NCBI GenBank assembly: GCA_026874595.1
Contig: CM049307.1
Coordinates: forward strand, 53,670,370-53,734,369
Direction: 5' to 3'
Length of the DNA stretch: 64,000 nucleotides
DNA from: Sipunculus nudus
Lineage: Eukaryota > Annelida > Sipuncula > Golfingiida > Sipunculidae
This document shows, in pieces, positions 24,177-33,831 of this stretch. How positions within the stretch are numbered: the first letter of the stretch is position 1; every line of letters starts with the position of its first letter. The notes below the pieces were generated by a model. It ran no database searches and was not told where the DNA came from. It saw only the letters and a list, made by a program, of their open reading frames with translations. A program made the position numbers and the translations under genes.

Positions 24177-25282
24177 TGTTCAGTCAACAGGTAAACACAA
24201 ATATTTGAGATTTATCATTTATTAACCATTATGATAACCTTCTTAATGCCTTTACCATTAATCACTGACATATGTTCTTAAGAGGCTTGTTAGGAGTGTG
24301 TTTGATAGCTAGTATTATCACCCAGCTGTGGCTACCTAATGAGATAGCCACCTTTCTTATAAGATATCAATATTATATTGGTAGTAAGTCAAGAAAAACA
24401 AGGCCTGTGATCACTTGAACATTTTGCAAATTATGTCATTTGCCCCAAAATAATAAAATAATAATATCTTTTGAATGTATTTAAAACCCTTAGCCTGCAT
24501 TCAGAACTAAACATACACCACAGCTGAGTATAGTAATGAGAATTAATCTATCATGTCATAGTATTAATTCTGTATTTACAAAATGCAAATCATTTGTTTT
24601 TTTTCTCTCATGTGTCATGTTATTCCTTTACTTTCAGCAAAAATTGTCCAAACAGAACAATGTTTGGGGTGGCAGCACAACGGTCAAGAAGCAGATATCT
24701 GGTACGGCATCAAGTGTGGCGTTCACACCCCTACAGGTGAGACAACAATGAATACTCGCAACACACAGGCACACAAACACACATTACACACACACAATAT
24801 TAATAGGGCCATAAAAATTTATATTGCAAAGGTAAGGTGTCCCTGTATGGATGTTCATGATATTTATAGCTGAATGGAAAGTGATGTTGGCTATATTTCA
24901 TGTCTCAGTGCCATATAAGGCTTGTAACTGTAAGATAAAAATATTGTGAGAAACAAATTAAACATGATTTTTGGCCCAATTTTATCCAATAAAAAGTGGT
25001 ATTTCATTTGGTTTACTTATGATATTTTAAGGTCAAATATGATTCAAGAAAGTGTTTTGCTGTAGTGTTATGTAACCAGCATTGAGAAAGGATATATGGT
25101 TCAGCAAGGTCATTTCATGATTACATTCAGTCAGGAGCTGCCAGAATAGTTCTGTATATGTTATGTGTGTTTAACAGGGTCTTGAGATCGTGAATCCACA
25201 AGCGGCAGAGAAGAGGGTTCAGGAGGCAAACCAGAAGTATTTCTCCAGTACGGCAGGCTTCCTGAAGGTGGCAAAGGATTGA
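6918..25282 (+). CDS. PRPF31: PRPF31, U4/U6 snRNP splicing factor Prp31 (13 coding exons)
   Basis: Prp31 bridges the 15.5K protein bound to U4 snRNA and the U5 snRNP, and is needed to form the U4/U6.U5 tri-snRNP in the nucleus. Coding exons: 6918-7091, 7933-7987, 8333-8416, 8859-8956, 9985-10091, 11086-11137, 11491-11608, 13757-13914, 15236-15453, 18568-18640, 23846-23974, 24638-24736, 25178-25282. All introns are GT-AG, every phase matches, and the joined frame is 1470 nt (489 residues; human is about 499). Visible hallmarks are the [13 protein letters not shown] start, the NOSIC region (about 80-190), the Nop domain with [20 protein letters not shown] (221-240), the basic nuclear-localisation stretch [17 protein letters not shown] (about 345-362) and the conserved C-terminal block [20 protein letters not shown]. 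The start ATG has an ACC context and matches the family N-terminus. It is the + strand gene converging on the membrane-protein gene downstream. Confidence 0.97.
7933..7987 (+). CDS. PRPF31: PRPF31 coding exon 2
   Basis: 55 nt, residues 59-76 plus one base of codon 77. It encodes [18 protein letters not shown], matching the helix before the NOSIC region. Acceptor TTTGTAG, donor GTATGA. Confidence 0.9.
8333..8416 (+). CDS. PRPF31: PRPF31 coding exon 3
   Basis: 84 nt, starts and ends in phase 1. It encodes [19 protein letters not shown] and onward, the start of the NOSIC region. Donor GTAAGT. Confidence 0.95.
8806..8845. repeat. PRPF31: (AT)n microsatellite in a PRPF31 splice-acceptor region
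   Basis: Runs to 13 bases before coding exon 4, leaving a short TCTTCTTTACTCAG tract as the acceptor. Confidence 0.9.
8859..8956 (+). CDS. PRPF31: PRPF31 coding exon 4
   Basis: 98 nt, ends in phase 0 at residue 137. It encodes the conserved [19 protein letters not shown] segment. An (AT)n run at 8806-8845 ends 13 bases before the exon, inside the acceptor region. Confidence 0.95.
9369..9755 (+). repeat. 21-bp minisatellite in PRPF31 intron 4
   Basis: About 18 copies of a unit like CTTGGACTCGTACCTCAAGGA. The period is a multiple of three, so a frame stays open (repeating DSYLKDL), but it has no splice context and is not a gene. Confidence 0.85.
9985..10091 (+). CDS. PRPF31: PRPF31 coding exon 5
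   Basis: 107 nt, residues 138-172, phase 2 end. It encodes [12 protein letters not shown] and [15 protein letters not shown], which are nearly invariant in Prp31. Confidence 0.96.
10605..10985 (+). repeat. Dispersed repeat, copy 2 (PRPF31 intron 5)
   Basis: Collinear with 801-1245 as described for copy 1; ends at GCCAGAAATCACATAA. Confidence 0.6.
11086..11137 (+). CDS. PRPF31: PRPF31 coding exon 6
   Basis: 52 nt, residues 173-190, encoding [17 protein letters not shown]. Phase 0 end, donor GTAAAT. Confidence 0.93.
11491..11608 (+). CDS. PRPF31: PRPF31 coding exon 7
   Basis: 118 nt, residues 191-229 plus one base. It encodes [20 protein letters not shown], the start of the Nop domain that contacts 15.5K and U4 snRNA. 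Followed by the 2.1-kb intron holding repeat D1. Confidence 0.96.
11627..13340 (-). mobile_element. Element D1: Helentron-like, 280-bp tandem core (PRPF31 intron 7)
   Basis: In reverse orientation. The 3' end (at 11627) is CTAG preceded by a hairpin GTAGTCGACAAGCGACTAC (11638-11656). The 5' end (13310-13340) is an inverted repeat, GTATCCGC-AAAAC / GTTTTG-GCGGATAC. The core is a 280-bp unit (starts near 12256, 12535, 12815, 13095) made of two related halves, each with a GGTGGCGCCACC palindrome or variant. A (CGG)n run is at 13270-13293. The hairpin-CTAG terminus and tandem core resemble non-autonomous Helitron/Helentron ('pearl') elements; the family assignment is inference. Confidence 0.65.
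13641..13686. repeat. Remnant 3' end of the hAT-like MITE
   Basis: GAGTACTTTAGTACAAAATT followed by TTTCAGCCCTAG matches the right end of 5831-6208. No left end is present. Confidence 0.6.
13757..13914 (+). CDS. PRPF31: PRPF31 coding exon 8
   Basis: 158 nt, ends in phase 0 at residue 282. It encodes [16 protein letters not shown] and [20 protein letters not shown], the core of the Nop domain. Confidence 0.96.
14006..14065. repeat. (AT)n microsatellite
   Basis: About 30 units in PRPF31 intron 8. Confidence 0.95.
14110..14849 (+). mobile_element. Element C: tandem-core element in PRPF31 intron 8
   Basis: Starts with an imperfect TGCCATTGCTGTTGGCA hairpin and a GTCTGTCTGT tract. The core has about four units of roughly 140 bp (ACTTGCAGCATTGA, then CAAGGACTA, then CACATTTTTCAAGGTCACAG). 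It ends near ACATACTAG. The layout matches families A, B, D and E. Confidence 0.55.
15236..15453 (+). CDS. PRPF31: PRPF31 coding exon 9
   Basis: 218 nt, residues 283-354. It encodes [20 protein letters not shown], then the linker [14 protein letters not shown] and the start of the basic nuclear-localisation segment [10 protein letters not shown]. Confidence 0.96.
15517..15558. repeat. (CA)n(TA)n microsatellite
   Basis: Compound dinucleotide run just after PRPF31 exon 9. Confidence 0.9.
16294..17813 (+). mobile_element. piggyBac-like non-autonomous element, copy 1 (1520 bp)
   Basis: Flanked by TTAA on both sides, with terminal inverted repeat CCCTCCTCCTGC and a subterminal palindrome CCCGTATATATACGGG. 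TTAA targets and CCC ends are the piggyBac signature. Internal features: a 118-codon frame (16494-16850), a duplicated block of about 160 bp and two GTTGCCATGGCAA(C/T) palindromes. The sequence is collinear with copy 2 at 19778. No full transposase is present. Confidence 0.8.
16494..16850 (+). pseudogene. 118-codon open frame inside piggyBac-like copy 1
   Basis: Starts [18 protein letters not shown] and ends [11 protein letters not shown]. The same frame is open in copy 2 with two in-frame deletions. Most base differences between copies change the amino acid, so I see no purifying selection. It may be the remnant of a transposase terminus or a captured exon; the product is unknown. Confidence 0.35.
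18568..18640 (+). CDS. PRPF31: PRPF31 coding exon 10
   Basis: 73 nt, residues 355-379, encoding [20 protein letters not shown]. It completes the basic segment and opens the Prp31 C-terminal domain. Confidence 0.95.
18684..18965 (+). mobile_element. tRNA-derived SINE, copy 1
   Basis: The head has an A box-like TGGCTCACGAGTAGAGC and a B box-like GAGTTTGAATCTC about 30 bases on, the pol III promoter layout of a tRNA. The body (AAGCGCTCTGCAGGCTTAAT, GTGCCTTTCGGGGG, GGCCTGCAGGTGCAGCAGTC) matches a reverse copy near 55968. Confidence 0.7.
19977..20324 (+). pseudogene. 115-codon open frame inside piggyBac-like copy 2
   Basis: Counterpart of 16494-16850, lacking one and two codons at two places. 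See that entry for the selection argument. Confidence 0.35.
21054..21128. repeat. (AT)n microsatellite
   Basis: Expanded within piggyBac-like copy 2; the matching run in copy 1 is about 18 bases. Confidence 0.95.
23846..23974 (+). CDS. PRPF31: PRPF31 coding exon 11
   Basis: 129 nt, phase 0 at both ends, residues 380-422. It encodes [20 protein letters not shown] and the [10 protein letters not shown] motif of the C-terminal domain. The preceding 5.2-kb intron carries a SINE and the A5/piggyBac composite. Confidence 0.96.
24146..24173. repeat. Poly(G) tract
   Basis: Uninterrupted run of about 28 G in PRPF31 intron 11. Confidence 0.95.
24638..24736 (+). CDS. PRPF31: PRPF31 coding exon 12
   Basis: 99 nt, phase 0 at both ends, residues 423-455, ending [12 protein letters not shown], a near-invariant Prp31 motif. 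Confidence 0.96.
25178..25282 (+). CDS. PRPF31: PRPF31 terminal coding exon 13
   Basis: 105 nt including TGA, residues 456-489. It encodes [20 protein letters not shown] and ends FLKVAKD. The C-terminus is shorter than the human one by roughly ten residues. Confidence 0.96.
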   Translation, partial: GLEIVNPQAAEKRVQEANQKYFSSTAGFLKVAKD

Positions 25283-25960
25283 AACTTGCAAAATATTAAG
25301 AAATCTGGTTTTCATCATTTTCACAACTGATGGTAGGGTTCCTGATGGTGACAAAGGACAACAACACAAAATTGTGAAATCAAGAAATGAGGTCCAGTGT
25401 TCATAACTTTCTCCCGGTGGCAGTAAAATTCATGGAAAATTGATATTTTCCATATATTTCCATGATGTGTAGATTACATAAATAGGATTGTTTAGGGATT
25501 ATTTATATTGCAACAGGGTTGCATAAAATAGTGGAATAACACATGGCTAACACTGGCTGGACCTATATTCTTAAAGAGAAGACAGGTAATAGTAGTATAC
25601 ATGAGTTTAAATGTATAGTTCCCCATCAATTCATGCCATGTATTTTCCTTGAAAGTAATGTTTAATATAAATTGATAACTACTTTTTTATGGTTTCATAA
25701 ATTGAATAAAAGTTTGTATCCAGAATAATCCAAAAATCAGAAGGAAAGGAGCTACATGATGGAATTACTTTTTTAAGGTTGAAAGTTGAAGTGCTGATAT
25801 ATATGAACAGTTTGTATAGAGTCAGGACTCATGAAGGTTAGATCATTTGCTTTTAATGTAACTGGTAACGTGTTTTGTTCATATATACTTTTGTTAGGAA
25901 AGAAAGTGTGAAAGGAATTGAATGTGAAAAACAATGTACAAATGTGTAAATAAATGATGT
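25283..25960 (+). other. PRPF31: PRPF31 3' UTR with candidate poly(A) signals
   Basis: After the stop the sequence is AT-rich and non-coding. AATAAA hexamers occur near 25704 and 25950, so one of these probably sets the transcript end. Just after the stop, a CTGATGGTGACAAAGGA segment resembles the last coding bases, a small local duplication. Confidence 0.5.
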
Positions 25961-26740
25961 CTATATTAAGTGTGTCTGTTCTAGAATATTTTGATCCTTA
26001 TACTTCCTATAAGGATTTACTGCTAAACCTAGAAATAAATAATTTAATCTGAGAAACTGGGCACAGTTTGGAGAAATGTTTAAAAAAAGGCACTATGGAA
26101 GCTGACCCTCTCACCAATTCATTTTATCAGTTAATTCCTACCGAATGGTAAACTAACCTTTACCTAAAACCAGAAGAAGTCGCCTATCTGATAATATGCA
26201 AGGACCCAAGGGACAGGAGCTGTTACTGAAGGTGACACAATTTCAAAGAGACACTTCTCAGTTGACGGAGGTACTTTCTTTGTCTAAATATAAGCTGAGG
26301 AAAAGCTTATGTGGGAAAAGGTCTTCTGAAGGGTTACTGTAAAAAATGCGAAATTGCGAGATATGCGTTGAAAAAACAAGGACCGTATGTATTTTTTCTG
26401 ATGAAACCGGCACTAAAGGGGTTAGTCTGCAGAGGAAGAGCTGTCCGAGAGGCGGCGACATCTGTTGGCTTTAATGGGAATTGCCCAACCATTGATCGGA
26501 TATCTCTTCTCAGTCACACACAAGTTCTCTTGAACAGCACTATACGTTTGATGCGTTTTATTTGTCCGCAATTTATTCCTGGACTTATTTTAGGAGGACC
26601 TTATTTTAATACAATACAGGGTTCGAATTGAGGTTAGTCTTTACTTCGGTAATAATACATCTGATTGTTGTCACTTTGCATAAATAACGGTGTACCGGAC
26701 CCCCCCCCCCCCCCCCCCCCCCACACACACACACATTTGT

Positions 26741-27901
26741 TTTTTTATGCCCCCGCTACAAAGTGGCTGGGGCATATAGTTTTACCCATCATGTCCATCC
26801 TTCCGTCATTCCGAAATCAAACAGTTGTACGGACTTTTTTTCCCAATGCCTGCAGATATTGGCCTGATTTTTGGTGTGTGGGCAGATATTGACCAGTTAC
26901 GGATTGAGTTCGCGTTTTGTCTCGGTTGACCTACTTTTGAACGTTTTACGCCTCCTTAACTTAGAAAATTTCATGAAAAATTGAAATTTTCATGACGAAT
27001 ACACATGTACAGACTTTTTTTCGCAATGCTTGCAGATATTGGCCTGATTTTTGCTTTGTGGGCAGATATAGACCAGTAACAGATGGAGTTCGCGTTTCAT
27101 CCCAGTTGACCTACTTTTGACCGTTTTACGGCTCCTGAACATAGAAAATTTCATGAAAAATATGAATTTTCATGACAAATCCACATGTACGGACTTTTTT
27201 TTCGCAATGCCTGCAGATATTGGCCTGATTTTTGGTGTGTGGGCAGATATTGACCAGTTACAGATGGAGTTTGCGTTTCGTCCCAGTTGACCTACTTTTG
27301 ACTGTTTTACGGCTCCTGAACATAGAAAATTTCATGAAAAATATGAATTTTCATAACAAATACACATGTACAGACTTTTTTTCGCAATACCTGCAGATTC
27401 TAGTATTGGCCTGATTTTTGGTGTGTGGACAGATAATGACCAGTTACAGATTGAGTCACGTTTTATCCCAGTTGACCTACTTTTGACCGTTTGATGGTGC
27501 TCTAACATAGAAAATTTCATTAAGAAGTGCACATGATCAGACTTTTTTTAGCAGTGCCTGCAGATGTGGGCCTGATTTTTGGTGTGTAGGCAGATAGTTA
27601 CAGATTGAGTTTTTGTTTTGTCCCAGTTGACCTACTTTTGATTGTTTTATGGCTCCTAAAAATAGAAAATTTCATGAAAGACAGAAATTTTTATGGAAAA
27701 TGCACATGTATGGACTTTTTTCACAATGCCTGCAGATACTGGCCTGATTTTTGGTGTGTTGCTTGATAATGACCCGGTACAGATCAGGTTTGCATTTTGC
27801 CCTTGTTGACCTACTTTTGACCATACAACACCTCCTGTCCTTTAACAAATGTTTCTAATATGCCCCAGGCGGGGGCATTCGTGTCGTTCCGACACATCTA
27901 G
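26741..27901 (+). mobile_element. Element B1: Helentron-like with about 170-bp tandem core
   Basis: The 5' hairpin is ATGCCCCCGC ... CTGGGGCAT. Near the 3' end is ATGCCCC ... GGGGGCAT, then a GTGTCGTTCCGACAC hairpin and ATCTAG followed by T. The core has about six units with GCCTGCAGATATTGGCCTGA, GTTGACCTACTTTTGAC and AGAAAATTTCATG. It abuts A1 directly. Confidence 0.65.
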
Positions 27902-29426
27902 TTTTTTAGCTCAGCTGACTGAAAGTCATCTGAGCTATAGCGATCACTCTTTGTCCGTCATCTGTCTGTCCGTCTGTCCGTCCGTTAACCAGGCACAAAT
28001 CGTAACCGCTGAACCTAGAACCTTGTAACTTGGGATTCTGAGAGGTCCATGAAAAATCTCCTTGGAAACCAGAAATTAGGTCTCTGTTACCCATATCCTT
28101 TGAGCTATGGGGCCCCAAAGTACCCCCCAGAAAAGTCAAAAATTTCAAACAAAAACTTCAATATCTCATTAACTACTTGACTGATGGTCATGATTTTTGG
28201 CATACGTATTGATCATGAGATGTTCCATCACTTCCTGCAGACTGGTGGGGCCACCTGTATTTTTTCGATTTTTTACAAATTTTTTTCTCTATTTTTGAGA
28301 CCTTTAAAAATGTGAACATCTGTTAACAAGGCACAAATCGTAAAGCCTAGACCTAGAATCTTAATTCTTGATACACTGAGAGGTCCATGAAAAATCTCCT
28401 TGGAAACCAGAAATTAGGTCTCTGTTACCCATATCCTTTGAGCTATGGGGCCCCAAAGTACCCCCCAGAATAGTAAAAAATTTCATACAAAAACTTCAAT
28501 ATCTCAATAACTACAACACTGATAGTCATGATTTTTGGCATACATATTGATCATGAGATGTTCCATAAGTTCCTGCAGACTGGTGGCGCCACCTGTATTT
28601 TTCGATTTTATTACAATTTTTTCCTCTATTTTTGAGACGATTAAAGATGCTGTCATCTGTTAACGTGGCACAAATCGTAACCGCTGGACCTAGAATCTTC
28701 ATTCTCGACACACTGAGAAACCTATTAAAAGTCTCCGTGGAAACCATAAATTAGATCTCTATTACCCATATCCTTCGAGCTATGGGGCCCAAAAGTACCC
28801 CCCAGAAAAGTAAAAAATTTCATACAAAAACTTCAATATCTCATTAACTACTTGACTGATGGTCGTGATTTTTGGCATACGTATTGATCATGAGATGTTC
28901 CATCACTTCCTGCAGACTGGTGGTGCCACCTGAATTTTTCGATTTTTTACGAATTTAAAAATGTGAACAGCTGTTAACAGGGCACAAATCATAAAGACTG
29001 GACCTAGAATCTTCATTCTTGACACACTGAGAGGTCCATAAAAATTCTGCATGGAAACCTGAAATAAGGTCTCTGTTACCCATATCCTTTGAGCTATGGG
29101 GGGCTCCCAATAACCCCCCAGAATAATGGAAAATTTGATAAAAACAAACTGCAACATCTCAATAACTACAACACTGATGGTCATGATTTTTGGCATACAT
29201 ATTGATCAAGAGGTGTTTCATCAGTACCTGCAGACTGGAGGTGCCACCTGTATTTTTTCAAATTTTCACAATTTTTTTTTCTCTATTTTCGAGACCCTTC
29301 AGGATGTAGTTATCTGTCAACAGGGTACAAATCGTAAGGACTGGACCTAGAATCTTCATTGTTGACACACAGGGAGACCCATGATAAGTCTCCATCGACA
29401 CCTGAAATTAGGTCTCTGTTACCCAT

Positions 29427-30563
29427 TGTCACCAGAAATCGGTGACAATAAGTACGGTGTTTTGTATCATAGTTTAACGAAGTCAGTTCTCTATTGATAT
29501 TGACGTGAAGCGTCATCCTAAGGCGTTGGCAGGTCTTGATTGTGTATATATATTGTGTATTCTCGTATGAAATCCCATCGGCTATCAGCTGATTTATCCG
29601 TGTCGCGCATCGTGTGTATTGGTACATTTGGTATGTGGGTCGCCAAGGTGACGCTAACAGTCAAACTAGGTCACATATATCCTTATATGGGACACTTGAG
29701 AAATGAGCCAATCAGAGAACCGGATCGCCGTATTGTGACGACGATTGTGACGTCAGAGTTCAGGGAGAGACGCTGGAAGCTGCCTTCAGTTGGGTCTTGA
29801 AGCTTGAGGTGGCAGCACGCACGAACGGGAGTAGGAACATTGAAACGCCAGGAACGGCATAGAAGCAAGCTTCTACATGAAGCAAGGACCCAGCTCATAA
29901 GAACTCAGCCGTGCTGCCGAAAGAGCTTCGTATTGGCAATATAGAGAGAGCGCGCTTGTCACCTGCCGGCCTAGTTCAGCTTGACCTAGAAACATAACCG
30001 CCGTAAGCCGTGAACCCATTGCTACACGAGCAAGGTCAAGGACTCTAAGCCCAACGTAAACAAAGGGCGCTATTGCATTCATGTGATCGTAAACCTACCC
30101 GGGTCGCTGACAAGCAAGATCAGTTGAAGATCGCTAAACTCAGAAAGACTATATGCTGCTAACCATACGCTAGATTCTACACAAAACAGTAACCAGAGAT
30201 CTCTGAAGGAACTGGACTTTATTGGTTTTTATACAAACCACGGACTCAGTAAAAATATCCTGTAATTTTAATGTGAAGGACTGTCGTATTGACACATCAA
30301 CGCACACACACACATCTACATCTTTGTAAGTATTGTCTTGAATTATATTGTGAATTTAACCTGATGTCTCATAGTTTCTATTGATCTGGGTGTATGATTG
30401 TCTGGTATTTTAATACACGTCCTTAAAAGAACCTGGAAATGTCACCTGTAATGACCGGGATCTAATTTCTTGATGAGTGAAATCAAGTGGCGAGCGTAAA
30501 CCCATCCTATTGTTTTATAGGATATATCCGTTGTAAAGTTTTCACGTTAAGTTAGGGGTGACA
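29427..30563. mobile_element. Probable solo LTR (1137 bp) with 5-bp target duplication
   Basis: Begins TGTCACC and ends GGTGACA, flanked by CCCAT at 29422-29426 and 30564-30568. Empty sites (GTTACCCATATCC) are present in neighbouring core units. TG...CA ends with a 5-bp duplication fit a solo LTR. No reverse transcriptase is present, so a TIR element cannot be excluded. Confidence 0.65.
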
Positions 30564-31420
30564 CCCATATCCTTTGAGCTATGGCACTCCAAAGTACAGC
30601 TCAGAATAATGGAAAATTTGATACAAAAGCTGAAGTATCTGAACAACTGATGCAGAGATCACCATAATTGTTTTCATGGATATTGATCATGGAGTGTTTC
30701 ATCAGTTTCTGCAGATTGGTGGCACCACCTGTATTTGTTCGGGGTTTTTTTACGAATTTTTTCTCTATTTTTGAGACCTTTAAAGTTATGAACATCTGTT
30801 AACAGGGCACAAATCATTAAAACTGGACCTAGAATCTTCATTCTTGACACACAGGGAGACCCATGAAAAGTCTCCATGGAAACCTGAAATTAGGTCTGTT
30901 ACCCATATTCTTTAAGCTGTATGGCTCCAAATTACCCCCCAGAATAATGGAAAATTTGATACAAAAACTGCAGTATCTCAATAACTACAACACTGATGGT
31001 CATGATTTTCGGCATACATATTGATCATGACCTGTTTACATCAGTTTCTGCAGACTGGGTGCGCCACCTATATTTTTTTTCAAATTTTTACGATTTTTTT
31101 TCTCTTTTTTTTATACTTTTAAAGATGTGGTAATCTGTCAACAGGGTACAAATCGCAACAACTGGACCTAGAATCTTCATTCTTGTCATGCAAGAAGGCC
31201 CATGAAAAGTGCCTGTGGAAACTTAAAATTAGGTCTCTGTTACCCATATCCTTCAAGCTATAGGACTCCGAAGTATCCCTCAGAATAATGGACAATTTGA
31301 TACAAAAGCTGAAGTATCTGAACAACTAATGGGGAGATCACCATGATTCTTTGCATGGATATTGATGTTTGTAAGTGTTTTTATTAGTTTCTGCAGACTG
31401 GTGGAGCCACCTGTATTTTT

Positions 31421-33031
31421 GTACCCGCCAAAACGAAGTTTTGTGGATACTATGTTTTTGACCGGGTTCCTCTGCCGTTGCCGCGTTTGTTTCCAGAGAG
31501 CTCCTCTGGGACTTGATTTTATCAGCTTTCCAAGCTCATATCTCGGGAACCGTTTGACTGATCAGAAAATAAAATTTATACTTATGTAGCCCTTGGATAG
31601 CTCTATAACATACACAAAAAATGGTGGCGCCACCTGTAACCATGTTTGCACAGTGTCCATCTGTTCATCTGCCTTTGGTTAAAATCACTCATATCTCTGC
31701 AGTGAATTGACTAATTCACCTGAAATTCGGCATGCGTATACATCCTGGATAGCTTTCTTGATTTTATGACAGGTGGCGCCACCTACATTCTCATTCACGC
31801 TGATGACATCCAAGCTCATATTTCGGGAACCATTTGACCGATCGGGCCAAAATTTTGCATGTATATAGATCTAACATAGCTCTTTATCATACGCTAAACT
31901 GGTGGCGCCACCTGCAACCATTTTTGCACAGTGTCTGTCTGTTTGTCTGCCGTGCAATAATGTCACTCATATCTCGGCAGTGGTTTGACATATCTGCCTA
32001 AAATTTTGCAGTTTTATACATCATGGATAGCTTTCTTGATTTTATGACAGGTGGCACCACCTACATTCACGTTCACGCTGATGACATCCAAGCTCATATC
32101 TCGGGAACCGTTTGACCGATCGGGCCAAAATTTTGCATGTGTATAGATCTAACATAGCTCTTTATCATACACAAAACTGGTGGCACCACCTGCAACCATT
32201 TTTGCACAGCGTCTGTCTGTTTGTCTGCCGTGCAATAAAGTCACTCACATCTTGGCAGTGGTTTGACATATCTGCCTAAAATTTTGCAGTTTTATACATC
32301 CTGGATAGCTTTCTTGATTTTATGACAGGTGGCGCCACCTTTATTCTAGTTTATGCTGCAGACATCCAAGCTCATATCTCAGGAACCGTTTGAACGATTG
32401 GGCCAATATTTTGCATGTGTATAGATCTCACATAGGTCTTTATCATACACAAAACTGGAGGGGCCACCTGCAACCATTTTTGCACATTTTGCACAGCGTC
32501 TGTCTGTTGGTCTGCCTTGGCCTAAAATCACTCATTTCTCTGTAGTGGTTTGACATAACTGCCTAAAATTTTGCAGGTTTATACATCCTGGATAGCTTTC
32601 TTGATTTTATGACAGGTGGCGCCACCTACATTCTAGTTAACGCTGCACACATCCAAGCTAATATCTCAGGAACCATTTGACCGATCGGGCCAAAATTGTG
32701 CTTGTGTTTAGATCTCACATAGGTCTTTATCATACACAAAACTGCAACCATTTTTGCACAGCGTCTGTCTGTTTTTCTGCCGTGGGCTAAAATCACTCAT
32801 ATCCATGTAGTGGTTTGACTTTTCTGCCTAAAATTTTGCATATGTATACAACTTGGACAGCTCTCTGGATTTGTGGTAGGTTGCACAACCTACATACACA
32901 TTAAGGCTGCAGACATCCATGCTAATATGCAACATACCTCACTCTGTTTCCCCTTGCCACTCAATCCATGCCTCACTTCACTCTGATTTTGGCAGATACA
33001 CGTAGTCACTTGTGGGCTACTTGTATTCTAG
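31421..33031 (+). mobile_element. Element D2, nested in A1
   Basis: Starts GTACCCGCCAAAACGAAG (hairpin with GTTTTGTGGATAC) and ends CACTTGTGGGCTACTTGTATT plus CTAG. The core repeats GGTGGCGCCACC-type palindromes and CTCATATCTCGGGAACCGTT. The empty counterpart is at 46230-46250 in A3. Confidence 0.65.
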
Positions 33032-33211
33032 TTTTCAAAGTTTACACATTTTTTCTCTATTTTTCAGATATATAAATACAGACTAAATCTTGGCCTGTTG
33101 GTTAATCTGTTTGATGCTTCAGTTGAATGGGTATCTACCATTCTGATGATAAAATTTCCTTTTGTGAATCTCTTCCCAGTCAGCTGAGCGTCATGACCCA
33201 TGGGTCACTTG

Positions 33212-33831
33212 TTTTTATCAACTGCCTGTATGTAATATGAGCTACAGCGATGGCCCTTTTCCCTTTGTTTGTTGACTTGCGCAATGTGGGGCAACAGTCT
33301 TAAGGTACCAAAAAAAAAAAATAAAAAAACTAGCGTTGCCGTTGGCGGCTACGTACCTGGTATGAAGCCACGTGATAAGAGGTAGGCCTACCTCCGGCCA
33401 CATCTAGCCAGAATCTTTTAGATTTTAGGAAGGAAATATTTTTGAACATCCACAGTCTACCTCAAAAGGTCGTCGCAGAATGCTTCTCCGGCCGACAAAC
33501 TATACCAGATGTTCAACCCCTTCACCTGGCTGTGCGACGCCTTATTTCTTCATCATATAACCTATAGGCTACAAGTCCTCATTCGCGGTGAGATTGTTTC
33601 TTTAGGATGTTCACTAATGGAACCCCAAGAAAATGCAAAAACAATTCTGTTTTCGTGTGTCCCCTTATATGTTAATCAGAACGTTAATGTCATTGATCCC
33701 ACATTGCATCCAACTTCAATTAAGACGACGTCACCGTGACGAAGACGTCATCATTACAACGTCATTTCCTCACCAGTCTATAAAAGTATATACCTTGTGC
33801 CAAAAAAGTCTAAAAAAAATTGTAAAAATAA
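33212..33831. other. Spacer between inverted composite elements A1 and A2
   Basis: About 620 unique-looking bases. Near 33725-33800 there are GACGTCA-type motifs and a CTATAAAAGTATATA box on the + strand, but no gene follows. A 76-codon frame (33509-33739) shows nothing recognisable. Confidence 0.4.

Larger units (their letters stand above)
27902..33211 (+). mobile_element. Element A1: composite Helentron-like element with nested LTR and D2
   Basis: The 5' end hairpin is TTAGCTCAGCTGACT / AGTCATCTGAGCTA; the 3' end is TGACCCATGGGTCACTTG. The core unit is about 338 bp (CTGTTAACARGGCACAAATC, then GAGCTATGGGGCCCCAAAGT, then CTGCAGACTGGTGGCGCCAC). A 1137-bp insert at 29427 and element D2 at 31421 are nested inside. 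No protein-coding gene. Confidence 0.65.

Noticed and set aside
26311-26631. 106-codon + strand frame after PRPF31 as a separate gene
   Set aside because: No recognisable domain, no promoter or splice evidence, and it sits just before element B1.
29540-29898. Short open frames inside the probable solo LTR
   Set aside because: Too short, on both strands and without gag, protease or polymerase motifs.
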